This document shows, piece after piece, positions 8,118 to 18,213 of a DNA stretch of 64,000 nt (position 1 is its first letter; every line of letters begins with the position of its first letter). The DNA is from Tianweitania aestuarii (GTDB lineage: Bacteria > Pseudomonadota > Alphaproteobacteria > Rhizobiales > Rhizobiaceae): contig NZ_JAFMNX010000006.1 of assembly GCF_018457165.1 (NCBI RefSeq), forward strand, positions 62,001 to 126,000, written 5' to 3'. A program made the position numbers and the translations under genes. The notes beneath the pieces are model-generated. The model was given only the letters and a program-made list of their open reading frames with translations. It was not told the DNA's origin and did not search any database.

Positions 8118-9707
8118 ATGTCAGACCTCGACCATCTCAGCCGCCGTGTTGTAACCGGCCAACTGTCGCGCCGTGACTTCCTGGGCCGGGCTGCAGCCTT
8201 GAGCGTCTCCGCCACATTCGCCAACACACTGCTGTCGAACGCCGCTCACGCGCAGACCCCCGTTCGGGGCGGTATCTTGCGCGCCGGTTTGCAGGGCGGC
8301 GAATCCACCAACACGCTTGATCCCGCGCTGAATCTGAGCCAGGTGCCGTTCAACTTCTGCAAGCAGTGGGGCGAGTTCCTGTTCCGCTTGAACCGCGACG
8401 GTGGGCTCGATAACCGCATTGCGGAAGAAGCCGGCCCGTCGGCGGATGCCAAGACCTGGACGCTGAAGATCCGCCAGGGTGTGGAGTTCCACAACGGAAA
8501 GATCGTCACGGCCGACGATGTCGCGGCAACCATCGAGCGCCATGCTGACAAGGATTCCAACTCGGGCGCGTTCGGCATTCTCGGCAATATCGATACGATC
8601 AAGGCGAGTGGCAACGAGGTTGTTTTCACCCTCAAGGAAGCGGACGCCGAGTTTCCTTATCTGCTTGCCGACTATCACCTGCTGATCCAGCCCAATGGCG
8701 GCAAGGACGATCCAACCGCAGGCATCTCGGCCGGCCCCTACAAGGTCACGATCGACGAGCCGGGCATTCGCTATGGCGGTGAGCGCTTCGAGAACTTCTG
8801 GGACAAGGAGCATATGGGCTTCGCGGACCAGGTCGAAATCATCGTCATGAACGATCCGACGGCACGCATGGCCGCGCTGCAAAGCGGCCAGGTGCAGTTC
8901 ATCAATCGCGTCGAGCCCAAGATCGTCGATCTCGTGAAGCGCCTGCAGGGCGTGTCGATCGAGAACGTGTCCGGCAAGGGTTTCTACCCCTTCAACATGT
9001 TCTGCGACACAGCACCCTTCGACAACAACGATCTGCGTATGGCGCTGAAGCTTGCGATGGACCGCGAGCAGATGCTGCAAACAATCCTGCGCGGCTACGG
9101 CACTGTCGGCAACGACTTCCCGGTCAACAAGGCCTATCCGCTATTCCCCGAAGGCATCGAGCAGCGCGCCTTTGATCCCGATAAGGCCGGCGATTTCTAC
9201 AAGAAGTCCGGTCATAGCGGCTCGATCCTTCTGCGCACCTCGGATGTTGCCTTTCCCGGCGCCATCGATGCAGCGCAGCTGTTCCAGCAGAGCGCGGCGA
9301 AGGCCGGTATCACGATCGACATCCGTCGCGAGCCGGGTGACGGCTACTGGTCGGAAGTCTGGAACAAGCAGCCCTTCTGCATGTCTTATTGGGGCGGCCG
9401 CTCAACGCAGAACCAGATGTACACGACCGGCTATGTGTCGAACGCCGACTGGAACGATACGCGCTTCAAGAACCCGCAATTCGACCAGCTGGTGCTGGCT
9501 GCACGCGGCGAACTCGACGAGGAAAAGCGCAAGAGCATGTATCGCGACATGGCGATCATGATGCGCGACGAAGGCGGGCTGATCGTTCCCTTCTTCAACG
9601 ACTTCATCGATGCAGTGGCGACCAACAAGGTCGGCGGCTACGAAAAGCACACCGAAGGCGAACTGATGGACGGTTACGCGCTTGCGGAATGCTGGCTGAC
9701 CGCCTGA
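8118..9707 (+). CDS. ABC importer solute-binding protein 2 (family 5, Tat-exported)
   Basis: A 529-residue paralogue of the binding protein at 2974. It has the same length, the same Tat motif (SRRDFLGRA) and long stretches of shared sequence, for example around GPYKV, EIIVMND, TARMAALQSGQV, KQPFC and YWGGR. The ATG at 8118 is chosen for the AGAGGAG site 6-12 bases upstream. Its position after a single permease and ATPase set suggests two receptors with different ligand preference feeding one transporter. The ligand is unknown. The downstream hydrolase gene follows after a hairpin. Confidence 0.9.
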   Translation: MSDLDHLSRRVVTGQLSRRDFLGRAAALSVSATFANTLLSNAAHAQTPVRGGILRAGLQGGESTNTLDPALNLSQVPFNFCKQWGEFLFRLNRDGGLDNRIAEEAGPSADAKTWTLKIRQGVEFHNGKIVTADDVAATIERHADKDSNSGAFGILGNIDTIKASGNEVVFTLKEADAEFPYLLADYHLLIQPNGGKDDPTAGISAGPYKVTIDEPGIRYGGERFENFWDKEHMGFADQVEIIVMNDPTARMAALQSGQVQFINRVEPKIVDLVKRLQGVSIENVSGKGFYPFNMFCDTAPFDNNDLRMALKLAMDREQMLQTILRGYGTVGNDFPVNKAYPLFPEGIEQRAFDPDKAGDFYKKSGHSGSILLRTSDVAFPGAIDAAQLFQQSAAKAGITIDIRREPGDGYWSEVWNKQPFCMSYWGGRSTQNQMYTTGYVSNADWNDTRFKNPQFDQLVLAARGELDEEKRKSMYRDMAIMMRDEGGLIVPFFNDFIDAVATNKVGGYEKHTEGELMDGYALAECWLTA

Positions 9708-9730
9708 TCCACTTTCATCATCGACAAAAC

Positions 9731-9764
9731 GAGGCAGCGGTGATCGCTGCCTCGCTGCTTTTCA
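9731..9764 (+). terminator. Possible weak terminator
   Basis: GAGGCAGCG and CGCTGCCTC form a 9-bp stem followed by GCTGCTTTT. The T tract is short and offset, so read-through into the next gene is likely. Confidence 0.4.
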
Positions 9765-9777
9765 GGGAGCCTTGATC

Positions 9778-10617
9778 ATGGCGCTCAACACCAAACTTCT
9801 TCTGATCGTTCTCGACGGCCTGCCCTGGCGCAACTGGAAGCGCTTCATGGGCAATCTCGAGGGCTGGGTGCAATCCGGCGATGCGCGCGTATGGAAGATG
9901 CGCTCCGTACTGCCCTCGATCTCGGCCTGCTGCTATGCCTCCATCCACACCGGCACGCCGCCGCAGGTGCATGGCGTTTTGTCGAACTCGATCCGCCACC
10001 GCGTGACGCAGCCGGACATCTTTTCCGAAGTCACCAAGGCCGGCGGCAAGACAGGTGCGGTGACGCATTCCTACTGGTCCGAATTCTTCAAGCGCTTCCC
10101 CTTCGATCAAATCGAAGACCTCGAATATGACGAGCCGGGCAGCCCGATCACGCATGGCCGTTTTCATACGATGGGCGGCTACAATCTGCACAACCAGATG
10201 ACGCCGAGCGACATGGACCTGTTTGCCCAGCTGACCATGCTGACCAAACGCCACGGCATCGACTACGGCATTCTTCATACCTGCACGCTCGATTCCATGG
10301 GTCACCGCTTCGGCCATGACTGCCATGAAATGGATGAGGCGCTGGCGATGATGGACGTGATGCTCGCGGCCTTCCTCCCCCGATGGCTCCAGGCGGGCTA
10401 TGAAGTCATGGTCACCGCCGATCACGGTCAGACCGATCGCGGTCATCATGGCGGGCATGACGACGAGATGCAGGACTTCGCGCTCTATTACTTCGGCCAG
10501 GGCAAGGGCCCATCCGAAGACACGCTGCTCGACCAGCTCCAGCTCGCACCGACCGTGCTCACCCGTTTGGGCGTGCCGGTCCCGGACACGATGAAGGCGA
10601 AGTCGTTTTTGAGCTGA
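9778..10617 (+). CDS. Alkaline-phosphatase-superfamily hydrolase (phosphodiesterase/nucleotide pyrophosphatase type)
   Basis: A 279-residue member of the alkaline phosphatase superfamily, related to type I phosphodiesterases and nucleotide pyrophosphatases. Metal ligands are visible: Asp in VLDG near residue 13, the DSMGHRFGHD block (Asp and His), TADHG (Asp and His), and His in GGHDDEM. The nucleophile is probably a Ser in the PSISACCYASIHTG segment. There is no signal peptide, so it should be cytoplasmic, unlike most relatives. The start at 9778 has GGGAG upstream. Co-orientation with the importer suggests it hydrolyses a phosphoester or phosphonate-like compound brought in by that transporter; this is inference. 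Confidence 0.8.
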   Translation: MALNTKLLLIVLDGLPWRNWKRFMGNLEGWVQSGDARVWKMRSVLPSISACCYASIHTGTPPQVHGVLSNSIRHRVTQPDIFSEVTKAGGKTGAVTHSYWSEFFKRFPFDQIEDLEYDEPGSPITHGRFHTMGGYNLHNQMTPSDMDLFAQLTMLTKRHGIDYGILHTCTLDSMGHRFGHDCHEMDEALAMMDVMLAAFLPRWLQAGYEVMVTADHGQTDRGHHGGHDDEMQDFALYYFGQGKGPSEDTLLDQLQLAPTVLTRLGVPVPDTMKAKSFLS

Positions 10618-10640
10618 GTCCATTCAGCGTCGTGACAAAC

Positions 10641-10671
10641 AAAAAGGCCGCTCATTCGAGCGGCCTTTTTG
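10641..10671. terminator. Bidirectional intrinsic terminator
   Basis: AAAAAGGCCGCTC and GAGCGGCCTTTTT form a perfect stem around a short loop, with A and T runs on both flanks. It lies between the convergent hydrolase and fba genes. Confidence 0.9.
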
Positions 10672-10692
10672 CCCTCCGATCTCGACGGGGCT

Positions 10693-11718
10693 TTAAGCCG
10701 CCTGTTCGAGATCCGTTTTCCAGGTGCCGGCTGCTGCCAGCGAGTTCATGCGGGCGCGGTGGGTGAAGGCGCGCTGACCGGCTGCGACATTCTCCGACTT
10801 GCCGCCCCAGGCCTGGAGTGCGGCGGCCTGCAAGGCGCGGCCATAGGAGAAGGTGAGCTTCCACGGCATGTCGTAATTGGCGTTCATCGCCGAAAGATGC
10901 GCAGTGGCTTCCTCATCGGACTGGCCGCCCGACAAGAAGGCGATGCCCGGAACGGCCGACGGCACAGTCGCCTTCAACACGCGCACGGTCTTCTCGGCGA
11001 CTTCATCGACGCTGGCCTTGCGGGCGTTCTTGCCGTCGATGATCATGTTCGGCTTCAGGATCATGCCTTCCAGCGAAACGCGCGCATCATAAAGCTCGTC
11101 GAACACGGTCTTGAGGACCCATTCGGTGACTTCGGCGCAGCGGTCGATCGAGTGATCGGCAGGCGCGCCGTCCATGAGGACTTCCGGCTCGACGATCGGC
11201 ACGATGCCGGCTTCCTGGCAAAGTGCGGCATAGCGGGCGAGCGCCTGCGCGTTCTGCTTCACCGCGCCCCAGGTCGGAACGCCTTCGGCAATCGCGATCA
11301 CGCCGCGCCATTTGGCGAAGCGGGCGCCGAGGCCGTAATACTCGGCCAAACGCTCACGCAGGCCATCGAGGCCTTCGGTGATGCTTTCGCCGGGAAAGTT
11401 CGGGAGGTCCTTGGCGCCGGCATCGACCTTGATGCCGGGAATGGAGCCGGAAGCCTTGATGAGCTCGGCGAGCGGCGTGCCGTCGACGGCCTTCTGGCGC
11501 AGCGTTTCGTCGTAAAGAATGACGCCGGAAATGTACTTGCTCATCGCCTCGTCGGCGCGGAACAGCATTTCGCGGTAATCGCGGCGGCTGTCTGCCGTGG
11601 ACTCGACCTGGATCGTATCGAAGCGCTTCTTGATGGTGCCGGAGCTTTCATCCGCGGCAAGGATGCCCTTGCCATCGGCAACCATGGCCACTGCGATGTC
11701 TTCAAGCCGTTCGCTCAT
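10693..11718 (-). CDS. fbaB: Fructose-bisphosphate aldolase, class I
   Basis: A 341-residue class I (Schiff-base) aldolase that cleaves fructose 1,6-bisphosphate to glyceraldehyde-3-phosphate and dihydroxyacetone phosphate. Class I features are the GILAADESSGTIKKRF N-terminal segment, VEPEVL, and the active-site lysine in LEGMILKPNM. No metal-dependent class II motifs are present. The start at 11718 is chosen over an upstream ATG because CAGGAGA lies just before it. It is the last gene of the tkt-gap-pgk-fba cluster, about 150 bases after pgk. The symbol follows bacterial class I naming; fda is also used. Confidence 0.93.
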   Translation of the reverse strand: MSERLEDIAVAMVADGKGILAADESSGTIKKRFDTIQVESTADSRRDYREMLFRADEAMSKYISGVILYDETLRQKAVDGTPLAELIKASGSIPGIKVDAGAKDLPNFPGESITEGLDGLRERLAEYYGLGARFAKWRGVIAIAEGVPTWGAVKQNAQALARYAALCQEAGIVPIVEPEVLMDGAPADHSIDRCAEVTEWVLKTVFDELYDARVSLEGMILKPNMIIDGKNARKASVDEVAEKTVRVLKATVPSAVPGIAFLSGGQSDEEATAHLSAMNANYDMPWKLTFSYGRALQAAALQAWGGKSENVAAGQRAFTHRARMNSLAAAGTWKTDLEQAA

Positions 11719-11828
11719 TACCGTCTCCTGATGGGTTGGTTGCGCCAATACCAGAAGCAATGATGAAGTGGAACACTGACTAAAGTGTTGAACCGATTGA
11801 AACTTTGCTAAATCGTTTTAGGACAGTA

Positions 11829-11857
11829 AAGACGCCGCCCGCATCTGGCGACGTCTT
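11829..11857 (-). terminator. Imperfect hairpin after pgk
   Basis: AAGACG and CGTCTT enclose a second GCC/GGC stem. No good T run follows, so it may be a weak terminator or an mRNA 3' stabilising hairpin between pgk and fba. Confidence 0.35.
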
Positions 11858-11871
11858 CCGTTTTCACTCGC

Positions 11872-13068
11872 TCAGGCCTGCTTGAGAACCAGCACGCCCG
11901 GCAGATCCTTGCCTTCCATCCATTCAAGGAAAGCGCCGCCCGCCGTCGAGACATAGGTGAAGGCCTCTTCCACGCCGGCATGGTTGAGTGCCGACACGGT
12001 GTCGCCGCCACCGGCAATGGAAACGAGACCACCGGCTTTCGTGCGCTCGGCTGCATGATGTGCGGCTGCCACTGTCGCCTTGTCGAAGGGTGCGATCTCG
12101 AAGGCGCCGAGCGGGCCGTTCCAGACCAGCGTCTTGGCCTTGTCGATCCACTGATTGACCGCCTTCACGGTGTCCGGACCGACATCGAGGATCATGGCAT
12201 CGGCCGGGACAGAATCCACGGGTACGACTTCGTTCGCGGCATTGGCCTTGAACTCGCGTGCGACGACTGCGTCGGTCGGGAGAACGATGGCGCAGCCTGC
12301 CTTTTCGGCAGCGGCGAGAATGGTCTTCGCGGTATCGGCGAGATCATGCTCGCAGAGCGACTTGGCGACATCCACCCCTTGCGCGGCGAGGAACGTATTG
12401 GCCATGCCGCCGCCGATGACGAGCGCATCCACGCGTGTCACGAGGTTCTGAAGCAGATCGATCTTGGTGGAAACCTTGGCGCCGCCGACGATCGCGACAA
12501 CCGGCTTTTCCGGCGACCCCAGGCCCTTCTCCAGCGCATCGAGCTCGGCCTGCATGGTGCGGCCGGCATAAGCGGGCAGAAGATGCGCAAGACCTTCGGT
12601 GGAGGTATGGGCGCGATGGGCGGCCGAAAACGCGTCGTTGACGAAGATGTCGCCGGATTTGGCGAGCGCCTTGGCAAACTCCGGATCGTTCTGTTCCTCG
12701 CCCTTGTGGAAGCGGGTGTTCTCGAACAGGAGGATATCGCCGCCTTCGATCGCGTTGGCGGATGCTTCCGCCGTGTCGCCGATGCAGTCGTCCACGAAGG
12801 CGACAGGGCGGCCGAAAATGCCGGCTGCGGTTTCAGCAATCGGCTTCAGCGAATATTGCTGGTCGGGCGCGCCTTTGGGGCGGCCGAAATGGGCGAGCAG
12901 GATGATGCGCGCGCCCTTGTCGGCCAGTTCGGTAATCGTCGGCCTCACGCGCTCGATGCGGGTAGCGTCGGACACCTTGCCATCCTGCATCGGCACGTTG
13001 AGATCAACGCGCACCAGCACGCGTTTACCTTTGACATCCGCATCGTCCAGCGTCCGAAAAGCAGCCAT
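11872..13068 (-). CDS. pgk: Phosphoglycerate kinase
   Basis: A 398-residue monomeric glycolytic and gluconeogenic kinase, interconverting 1,3-bisphosphoglycerate plus ADP and 3-phosphoglycerate plus ATP. Family segments are RVDLNVP near residue 18, the substrate-binding AHFGRPKG loop, [20 protein letters not shown] and the nucleotide-binding SIAGGGDT near residue 360. The length matches the family exactly. The start at 13068 has GGAG upstream and gives the standard [10 protein letters not shown]-terminus. It lies downstream of gap on the same strand, separated by a terminator hairpin. Confidence 0.96.
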   Translation of the reverse strand: MAAFRTLDDADVKGKRVLVRVDLNVPMQDGKVSDATRIERVRPTITELADKGARIILLAHFGRPKGAPDQQYSLKPIAETAAGIFGRPVAFVDDCIGDTAEASANAIEGGDILLFENTRFHKGEEQNDPEFAKALAKSGDIFVNDAFSAAHRAHTSTEGLAHLLPAYAGRTMQAELDALEKGLGSPEKPVVAIVGGAKVSTKIDLLQNLVTRVDALVIGGGMANTFLAAQGVDVAKSLCEHDLADTAKTILAAAEKAGCAIVLPTDAVVAREFKANAANEVVPVDSVPADAMILDVGPDTVKAVNQWIDKAKTLVWNGPLGAFEIAPFDKATVAAAHHAAERTKAGGLVSIAGGGDTVSALNHAGVEEAFTYVSTAGGAFLEWMEGKDLPGVLVLKQA

Positions 13069-13171
13069 ATCTCCGAAACTCCCTACCTGATTTGTGCGCG
13101 GAATAGACCGCAGGCGCTTCCTTCGCGCAAGCCGCAGAACACAGCCAAAATCGATTAAACCCGGTGCCAAG

Positions 13172-13205
13172 AAAAAGGGCGCCCGGCTGGTGCCGAACGC
13201 CCTTC
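13172..13205 (-). terminator. Intrinsic terminator of gap
   Basis: On the minus strand AGGGCG and CGCCCT close a branched stem and are followed by TTTTTC. It lies between gap and pgk, so pgk may have its own promoter. Confidence 0.75.
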
Positions 13206-13230
13206 ATTCAGGCTTATGGTCGAGCAGATC

Positions 13231-14238
13231 CTAGATCAGCTTACCCATCGCAACCGCCGTGTCGCACATGCGGTTCGAGAAGCCCCATTCGTTGTCGTAC
13301 CAGGCCAGAACGCGCACGAAGTTGCCTTCGAGAACCTTGGTCTGGTCGAGCGCGAAGGTCGAGGAATGCGGATCGTGGTTGAAGTCGATCGAGACATTCG
13401 GCTGATCGGTCACGGCGAGGATGCCCTTGAGCTTGCCGCTGGCGGCAGACTTGATGGCGTCATTGATTTCCTCGACGCTGGTCTGGCGCGAAGCCACGAA
13501 CTTCAGGTCGACCACGGACACGTTCGGGGTCGGAACGCGGATCGAGGAACCGTCGAGCTTGCCCTTCAGTTCCGGCAGAACGAGGCCGACGGCCTTGGCG
13601 GCACCGGTCGAGGTCGGGATCTGCGACAGCGCTGCGGCGCGGGCGCGGTAAAGATCCTTGTGCATCGTATCGAGCGTCGGCTGATCCCCCGTATAGGAGT
13701 GGATCGTCGTCATGAAGCCCTTCTCGATGCCAACGGCTTCATGCAGCACGTAGGCGACCGGCGCGAGGCAATTCGTGGTGCAGGACGCGTTTGAGATGAC
13801 GACGTGGTCCTTGGTCAGCTTGTCGTCATTGACGCCGTAAACGACCGTCAGGTCGGCGCCATCGGCCGGAGCCGACACGATCACGCGCTTGGCACCGGCC
13901 TGGAGGTGGGCCGAAGCCTTTTCCTTCGAGGTGAAGATGCCCGTGCATTCGAGCGCGATGTCCACGCCGAGTTCGCCATGCGGCAGCTCGGCCGGGTTCT
14001 TCACCGCGGTGACCTTGATGCGCTTGCCATCAACCACGAGGAAGTCGCCGTCGACTTCGATCTTGCCAGGATATCTGCCGTGCACAGAATCGAAGCGCAG
14101 CAGATGCGCATTCGTTTCCACGGGGCCCAGATCGTTGATGGCGACGACTTCGATGTCGGTGCGGCCGCTCTCATGAATAGCGCGCAGGATGTTGCGCCCG
14201 ATGCGGCCGAAGCCGTTGATGGCAACTTTGACTGTCAT
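13231..14238 (-). CDS. gap: Glyceraldehyde-3-phosphate dehydrogenase
   Basis: A 335-residue type I enzyme that oxidises glyceraldehyde-3-phosphate to 1,3-bisphosphoglycerate. It has the nucleotide-binding start [10 protein letters not shown], the catalytic cysteine Cys153 in ASCTTNC, and the DSVHG and NEWGFSNRM segments. The length is standard. A GGGAGAG ribosome site precedes the ATG at 14238. It lies 54 bases after tkt on the same strand. Cofactor preference is not decided by what I can see. Confidence 0.96.
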   Translation of the reverse strand: MTVKVAINGFGRIGRNILRAIHESGRTDIEVVAINDLGPVETNAHLLRFDSVHGRYPGKIEVDGDFLVVDGKRIKVTAVKNPAELPHGELGVDIALECTGIFTSKEKASAHLQAGAKRVIVSAPADGADLTVVYGVNDDKLTKDHVVISNASCTTNCLAPVAYVLHEAVGIEKGFMTTIHSYTGDQPTLDTMHKDLYRARAAALSQIPTSTGAAKAVGLVLPELKGKLDGSSIRVPTPNVSVVDLKFVASRQTSVEEINDAIKSAASGKLKGILAVTDQPNVSIDFNHDPHSSTFALDQTKVLEGNFVRVLAWYDNEWGFSNRMCDTAVAMGKLI

Positions 14239-14292
14239 TCCACTCTCCCAAAAAGCCGTTGGATCAGGCGATCAGTTTCGGTGTTCGTGCGA

Positions 14293-16278
14293 TCAGGCAG
14301 CGAGGCGCTTCTGCGCAGCTTCGGCCGCCGCATCCGCGGTGATGCCGAAATGCGGGTAAAGATCCTCGATCTTGCCGCTGGCGCCGAAGGTGCTCATGCC
14401 GATGAAGATGCCGTCCGAGCCGATCAGGTGATCCCAACCCTGGCGAACGCCAGCTTCGATCGCGATCTTGACCTGAGCATTGCCGATAATGGCGCGCTGG
14501 TATTCCTCGCTCTGCTTGGCGAAGAGTTCCATGCACGGAACCGACACGACACGGGCAGCAATGCCGGCAGCCTTCAGCTTGTCGAACGCGCCCATTGCGA
14601 TCTCGACCTCGGAACCCGTTGCGAAGATCGTGACCTGTGCGTCGCTGTCGCCGGCAAGCTCGTAAGCACCGCGCGCCGACTTGTTCTCGTCGGTGTGTTC
14701 GGTGCGCAGAACCGGCAGGTTCTGGCGCGTCAGTGCCAGCGTCGACGGCGTGTCCTTGGACTCCAGAGCAGCCTGCCAGCATTCCACGGCTTCCACCGCA
14801 TCGGCCGGACGCATGACATAGTGGTTCGGGATGCAACGCAGCGCAGCCAAATGCTCCACCGGCTGGTGGGTCGGGCCGTCTTCGCCGAGACCAATCGAGT
14901 CATGCGTCATGACGAAGGCGACGCGGATATGCATCAGCGAAGCCAGGCGCATGGCCGGACGAGCGTAATCCGAGAAGGTTAGGAAGGTGCCGCCATACGG
15001 AATAACGCCGCCATGCAGCGCCAGGCCGTTCATGGCAGATGCCATGCCATGCTCGCGAATGCCGTAATAGATATAGCGGCCGGAGTAATCATCCGCCGTC
15101 AGCGGCTTGGTCTGGCTGGTCTTGGTGTTGTTGGAGCCGGTCAGATCGGCCGAACCGCCGACCGTGTCCGGCACCACGCCGTTGATGACCTCGAGCGCCA
15201 TTTCCGACGACTTGCGGGTCGCGACCTTGGGCTTCTCAGCTGAAAGCTTCTTCTTGTACTCGATGATGGCTTCGTTGAAGCCGGCCGGCAGATCGCCGCG
15301 GAAACGGCGTTCGAACTCGCCCTTCAGCTCGGCGTCGAGCGTGTTGAAGTGCTCCTGCCAGCTCTTGCAGGACTTGGCGGCGTTGAGGCCGGTCAGGCGC
15401 CAGGCGTCGAGCACATCGGACGGAACGGAGAACGGCTCGGAATCCCAGTTCAATGCTTTGCGGGTGCCGGCGATTTCTTCCGCACCCAGCGGCGAACCAT
15501 GCGCCTTCGAGGTGCCGGCGCGCGTCGGCGCACCGAAGCCGATCGTGGTGCGGCAGGCGATCATGCTCGGCTTGTCGGAAGCTTGGGCTGCCTCGATCGC
15601 CTGGGCGATCGCTTCGGGATCATGGCCGTCGATGCGCTGCGTGTGCCAGCCGGATGCTTCGAAGCGGGCGCACTGGTCGGTTGAGTCCGACATCGAAACG
15701 GCGCCGTCGATCGTGATGCGATTATCGTCCCAGAACACGATCAGCTTGGACAGCTTCAGGTGGCCGGCAAGCGAAAGCGCTTCCTGGCTGATACCTTCCA
15801 TGAGGCAACCGTCACCAGCCAGCACATAGGTGTAGTGGTTGATGAGGTCGTCGCCATAGGTCGTGTTCAGGTGGCGTTCGGCAAGCGCGAAGCCGACCGA
15901 GTTGGCTAGGCCCTGGCCGAGCGGACCGGTGGTGGTCTCGATGCCATCGGCATGCTTGTATTCAGGATGCCCCGCGGTCTTGGAACCGAGCTGGCGGAAA
16001 TTCTTGATCTCGTCGATCGTCATGTCCTCGTAGCCGGTCAGATAGAGCAGCGAGTAAAGGAGCATGGAGCCGTGGCCGGCCGAAAGAATGAAGCGGTCGC
16101 GGTTCGGCCAGTTCGGGTTCTTGGGATCGAAGCGCATGAAGCGCGTGAACAGGACGGTCGCAACGTCGGCTGCGCCCATCGGCAGGCCGGGATGGCCGGA
16201 ATTCGCTTTTTCGACCGCATCCATCGACAGGAAGCGGATCGCATTGGCCATCCGGTCGTGTTTGTCGCGTGAAGTCAT
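14293..16278 (-). CDS. tkt: Transketolase
   Basis: A 661-residue thiamine-diphosphate enzyme that moves two-carbon units between sugar phosphates, linking glycolysis with the pentose phosphate and, in autotrophs, Calvin cycles. Motifs are the [11 protein letters not shown]-terminal substrate segment, SAGHGSML, the ThDP-binding GDGCLMEG, and [11 protein letters not shown] in the pyrimidine domain. The start at 16278 gives the normal [18 protein letters not shown]-terminus. It heads the tkt-gap-pgk cluster; no RuBisCO genes appear in the window, so the cluster is best read as heterotrophic central metabolism. Confidence 0.95.
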   Translation of the reverse strand: MTSRDKHDRMANAIRFLSMDAVEKANSGHPGLPMGAADVATVLFTRFMRFDPKNPNWPNRDRFILSAGHGSMLLYSLLYLTGYEDMTIDEIKNFRQLGSKTAGHPEYKHADGIETTTGPLGQGLANSVGFALAERHLNTTYGDDLINHYTYVLAGDGCLMEGISQEALSLAGHLKLSKLIVFWDDNRITIDGAVSMSDSTDQCARFEASGWHTQRIDGHDPEAIAQAIEAAQASDKPSMIACRTTIGFGAPTRAGTSKAHGSPLGAEEIAGTRKALNWDSEPFSVPSDVLDAWRLTGLNAAKSCKSWQEHFNTLDAELKGEFERRFRGDLPAGFNEAIIEYKKKLSAEKPKVATRKSSEMALEVINGVVPDTVGGSADLTGSNNTKTSQTKPLTADDYSGRYIYYGIREHGMASAMNGLALHGGVIPYGGTFLTFSDYARPAMRLASLMHIRVAFVMTHDSIGLGEDGPTHQPVEHLAALRCIPNHYVMRPADAVEAVECWQAALESKDTPSTLALTRQNLPVLRTEHTDENKSARGAYELAGDSDAQVTIFATGSEVEIAMGAFDKLKAAGIAARVVSVPCMELFAKQSEEYQRAIIGNAQVKIAIEAGVRQGWDHLIGSDGIFIGMSTFGASGKIEDLYPHFGITADAAAEAAQKRLAA

Positions 16279-16643
16279 GGCGATGCTCGCTCTCGTGATG
16301 CGGTTCAACGGGACAGGGTGGCCAGTCATTTTAAAGGCCACGGGATCGCCGGGACACATAGCAGGCAGCCATTGGGAGTCAATGAAAGCTCGCGCGAGCC
16401 GGCGGTGTTGGCCCTCGGTTCCAACAGATCGTGATGGCAAAATGATGAGGCCCTGCACGTCGCTCCTCATGCAGGGAAAGACCAGCGCGTCCTCTTTACG
16501 GGGGATAGCTTCACCCGTTGATTGACGTTGCACCCTCAAGCCGCCAAGATTCTTGCGCAATTGGCCGGCTGATCGTTATTCTTGATTCGGCGGAGAGGGA
16601 AAGCTGGATCGCAGCCCCGAACCGGGTCTTTGAGATGGGGTAC
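16279..16643. other. Divergent intergenic region tkt / zapA-partner gene
   Basis: About 365 bases without a credible gene. It must hold the tkt promoter (minus) and that of the coiled-coil gene (plus). A 7-bp hairpin CCCTGCA/TGCAGGG (16451-16476) would lie in the tkt leader. It can alternatively pair as ATGAGG with CCTCAT, so two mutually exclusive folds are possible. Nothing else stands out. Confidence 0.4.
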
Positions 16644-16913
16644 ATGTCGGAAGCCACTTTAAACGATGCCTTGACGCGGCTGGGTCATGCCATGACCGCG
16701 CTGGAAGATGCGGTGTCATCCCGCATCGAGCGCGAAGGCGATTACCTGGAAGCCGAGGCGGAAGTGCAGCGCATGAATGCCGACCGTGCCCGACTGGCCG
16801 GCGAGCTCGACAAGTCCGAAGCGCGCGCCGAACGTCTGGAAGACGCCAACAAGGAAGTTTCGCGTCGCCTTGTTACGGCGATGGAAACGATCCGCGCCGT
16901 GCTCGACCGATAG
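16644..16913 (+). CDS. Small coiled-coil protein, DUF4164-like
   Basis: An 89-residue protein, almost entirely helical and charged with heptad spacing (EAEAEVQRMNADRARLAGEL and on), so a coiled coil spans roughly residues 30-80. No enzyme motif is present. It sits 11 bases upstream of zapA, the arrangement seen across Hyphomicrobiales for proteins annotated DUF4164. A role beside ZapA in division-ring assembly is plausible but inferred. The ATG at 16644 is preferred with GATGGGG upstream; an ATG nine bases earlier would add three residues. Confidence 0.75.
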   Translation: MSEATLNDALTRLGHAMTALEDAVSSRIEREGDYLEAEAEVQRMNADRARLAGELDKSEARAERLEDANKEVSRRLVTAMETIRAVLDR

Positions 16914-16924
16914 GAAGAACCGAG

Positions 16925-17290
16925 ATGCCGCAAGTCACCGTGACAATCGATGGCAAGGCCTATCGGATGGCTTGCGACGAAGGTCAGGAAGACCACCTGA
17001 TCGATCTTGCCGAACGCTTCGACCGCTATGTCAGCCACCTCAAGGGCAGTTTCGGCGAGATCGGCGATCAGCGGCTGACCGTGATGGCCGGCATCATGAT
17101 CATGGACGAACTCACCGAACTGCAAAAGCGCATGCAGGGCATCGACAACGAGATGGACACGCTTCGTGCATCGCGCGACGAAGCGCTCACCAAAGCGAAC
17201 CAGACCGAGACCGCTCTGACGGATGCTTTGGTCGATGTTGCCGGGCGCATGGAAACACTGGCTCAGCAGGTTTCAGCCAAGCCGGCTTGA
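16925..17290 (+). CDS. zapA: Cell division protein ZapA
   Basis: A 121-residue FtsZ-ring-associated protein. The N-terminal globular part contains VTIDGKAYRMACDEGQEDHL and a FDRYVSHLKG segment typical of the ZapA family, followed by a long C-terminal coiled coil that dimerises. It promotes FtsZ filament bundling in the cytoplasm. It is immediately preceded by the small coiled-coil gene and probably co-transcribed with it. Confidence 0.9.
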   Translation: MPQVTVTIDGKAYRMACDEGQEDHLIDLAERFDRYVSHLKGSFGEIGDQRLTVMAGIMIMDELTELQKRMQGIDNEMDTLRASRDEALTKANQTETALTDALVDVAGRMETLAQQVSAKPA

Positions 17291-17367
17291 ACCGCCACTG
17301 CCGCACCACCATTCTCTTGTTATGACGCAGCGCCGCCATTGGCGCTGACAGGCGAGGTTTGCTCTTG

Positions 17368-18159
17368 GTGCGATTGGCGAACAGAACGAAACGGATGGGC
17401 CAAGCGCTCGGCGCGGCGGCTATGCTTTCCATCGCCACCCCGGTTCCTGTTCGCGCCGAAAGCTTCAAGGCTGAATATGTCGTCACCCTTTTCGGCCTGA
17501 CGATCGCCCGCACCAGCTTCACCAGCACGCTCGATGCCGACAGCTATGCAGTCGACGGCACCATCTCGAGCTCCGGTCTTGGCGCGATCTTCGATGACAC
17601 GAAGGGCGTCGTCCACACATCCGGTCGTTTGAGAAAGAACGAGCCGCAGCCGACCACCCATATGCTGGATTATTCGTCCGGCAAGAAAAAGCAGCGCACC
17701 ACCGTGCGCTTCGAAAACGGGCAGGTCGTCGCCACGGAAAACGTGCCGCCGCCCAAGCCGCGCCGTCATGGCTGGGTGCCGCTGGGCGCCGGTGATCTCA
17801 CCGATGTGGTGGATCCGCTGACCGCCACGCTGGTGCGCGCCGCTTCGCTCGACGAGGTCTGCAACCGCACCGTCCATATCTACGATGGCGAGCTGCGCGC
17901 CGACCTGACACTGACCTACGCCAGCAAGGCGCCTGTGACTGTCGGTGACTTCAAGGGCGAGAGCGTCACCTGCACCGTCCGCTTCAAGCCGATTTCCGGT
18001 TATCGCAAGGGCTCCAAGACGATGGAGTATCTGTCCGCTGGCCACGACATGAGCGTAACCTTCGCCAGGATGGGCGACACGTCCTTCTTCGTGCCGCTGC
18101 GCGGCGAGGTCGAAACTCGCATCGGCACCGTTTACTTCCGAGTCGGCAAGATCGGCTAG
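17368..18159 (+). CDS. Exported DUF3108-like protein
   Basis: A protein of about 263 residues with a basic N-terminus and a hydrophobic signal segment (MGQALGAAAMLSIATPVPVRAES), so it is periplasmic or envelope-associated. The body is a predicted all-beta lipocalin-like fold of the DUF3108 type, starting FKAEYVVTLFGLTIARTSF. No catalytic residues are recognised. The start is uncertain: GTG at 17368 fits the GGCGAGG site best, while TTG at 17359 would add three residues. The function of the family is unknown to me. Confidence 0.72.
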   Translation: MRLANRTKRMGQALGAAAMLSIATPVPVRAESFKAEYVVTLFGLTIARTSFTSTLDADSYAVDGTISSSGLGAIFDDTKGVVHTSGRLRKNEPQPTTHMLDYSSGKKKQRTTVRFENGQVVATENVPPPKPRRHGWVPLGAGDLTDVVDPLTATLVRAASLDEVCNRTVHIYDGELRADLTLTYASKAPVTVGDFKGESVTCTVRFKPISGYRKGSKTMEYLSAGHDMSVTFARMGDTSFFVPLRGEVETRIGTVYFRVGKIG

Positions 18160-18213
18160 AGCGCCGTGCGTCCTCTTGCACGCACAAAGGACGCTTGAGC
18201 ACTTTGATCCTTT

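Noticed and set aside
8063-10633. Shared CATTCAGCGTCGT at 8063 and 10621 as a mobile or regulatory repeat
   Set aside because: It is only 13 bases, with differing flanks and no consistent position relative to genes; chance or a hairpin arm is likely.
10693-16278. Calvin-cycle operon suggested by tkt, gap, pgk and fba order
   Set aside because: No RuBisCO, phosphoribulokinase or CbbR gene is present, and the aldolase is class I; ordinary central metabolism explains it.
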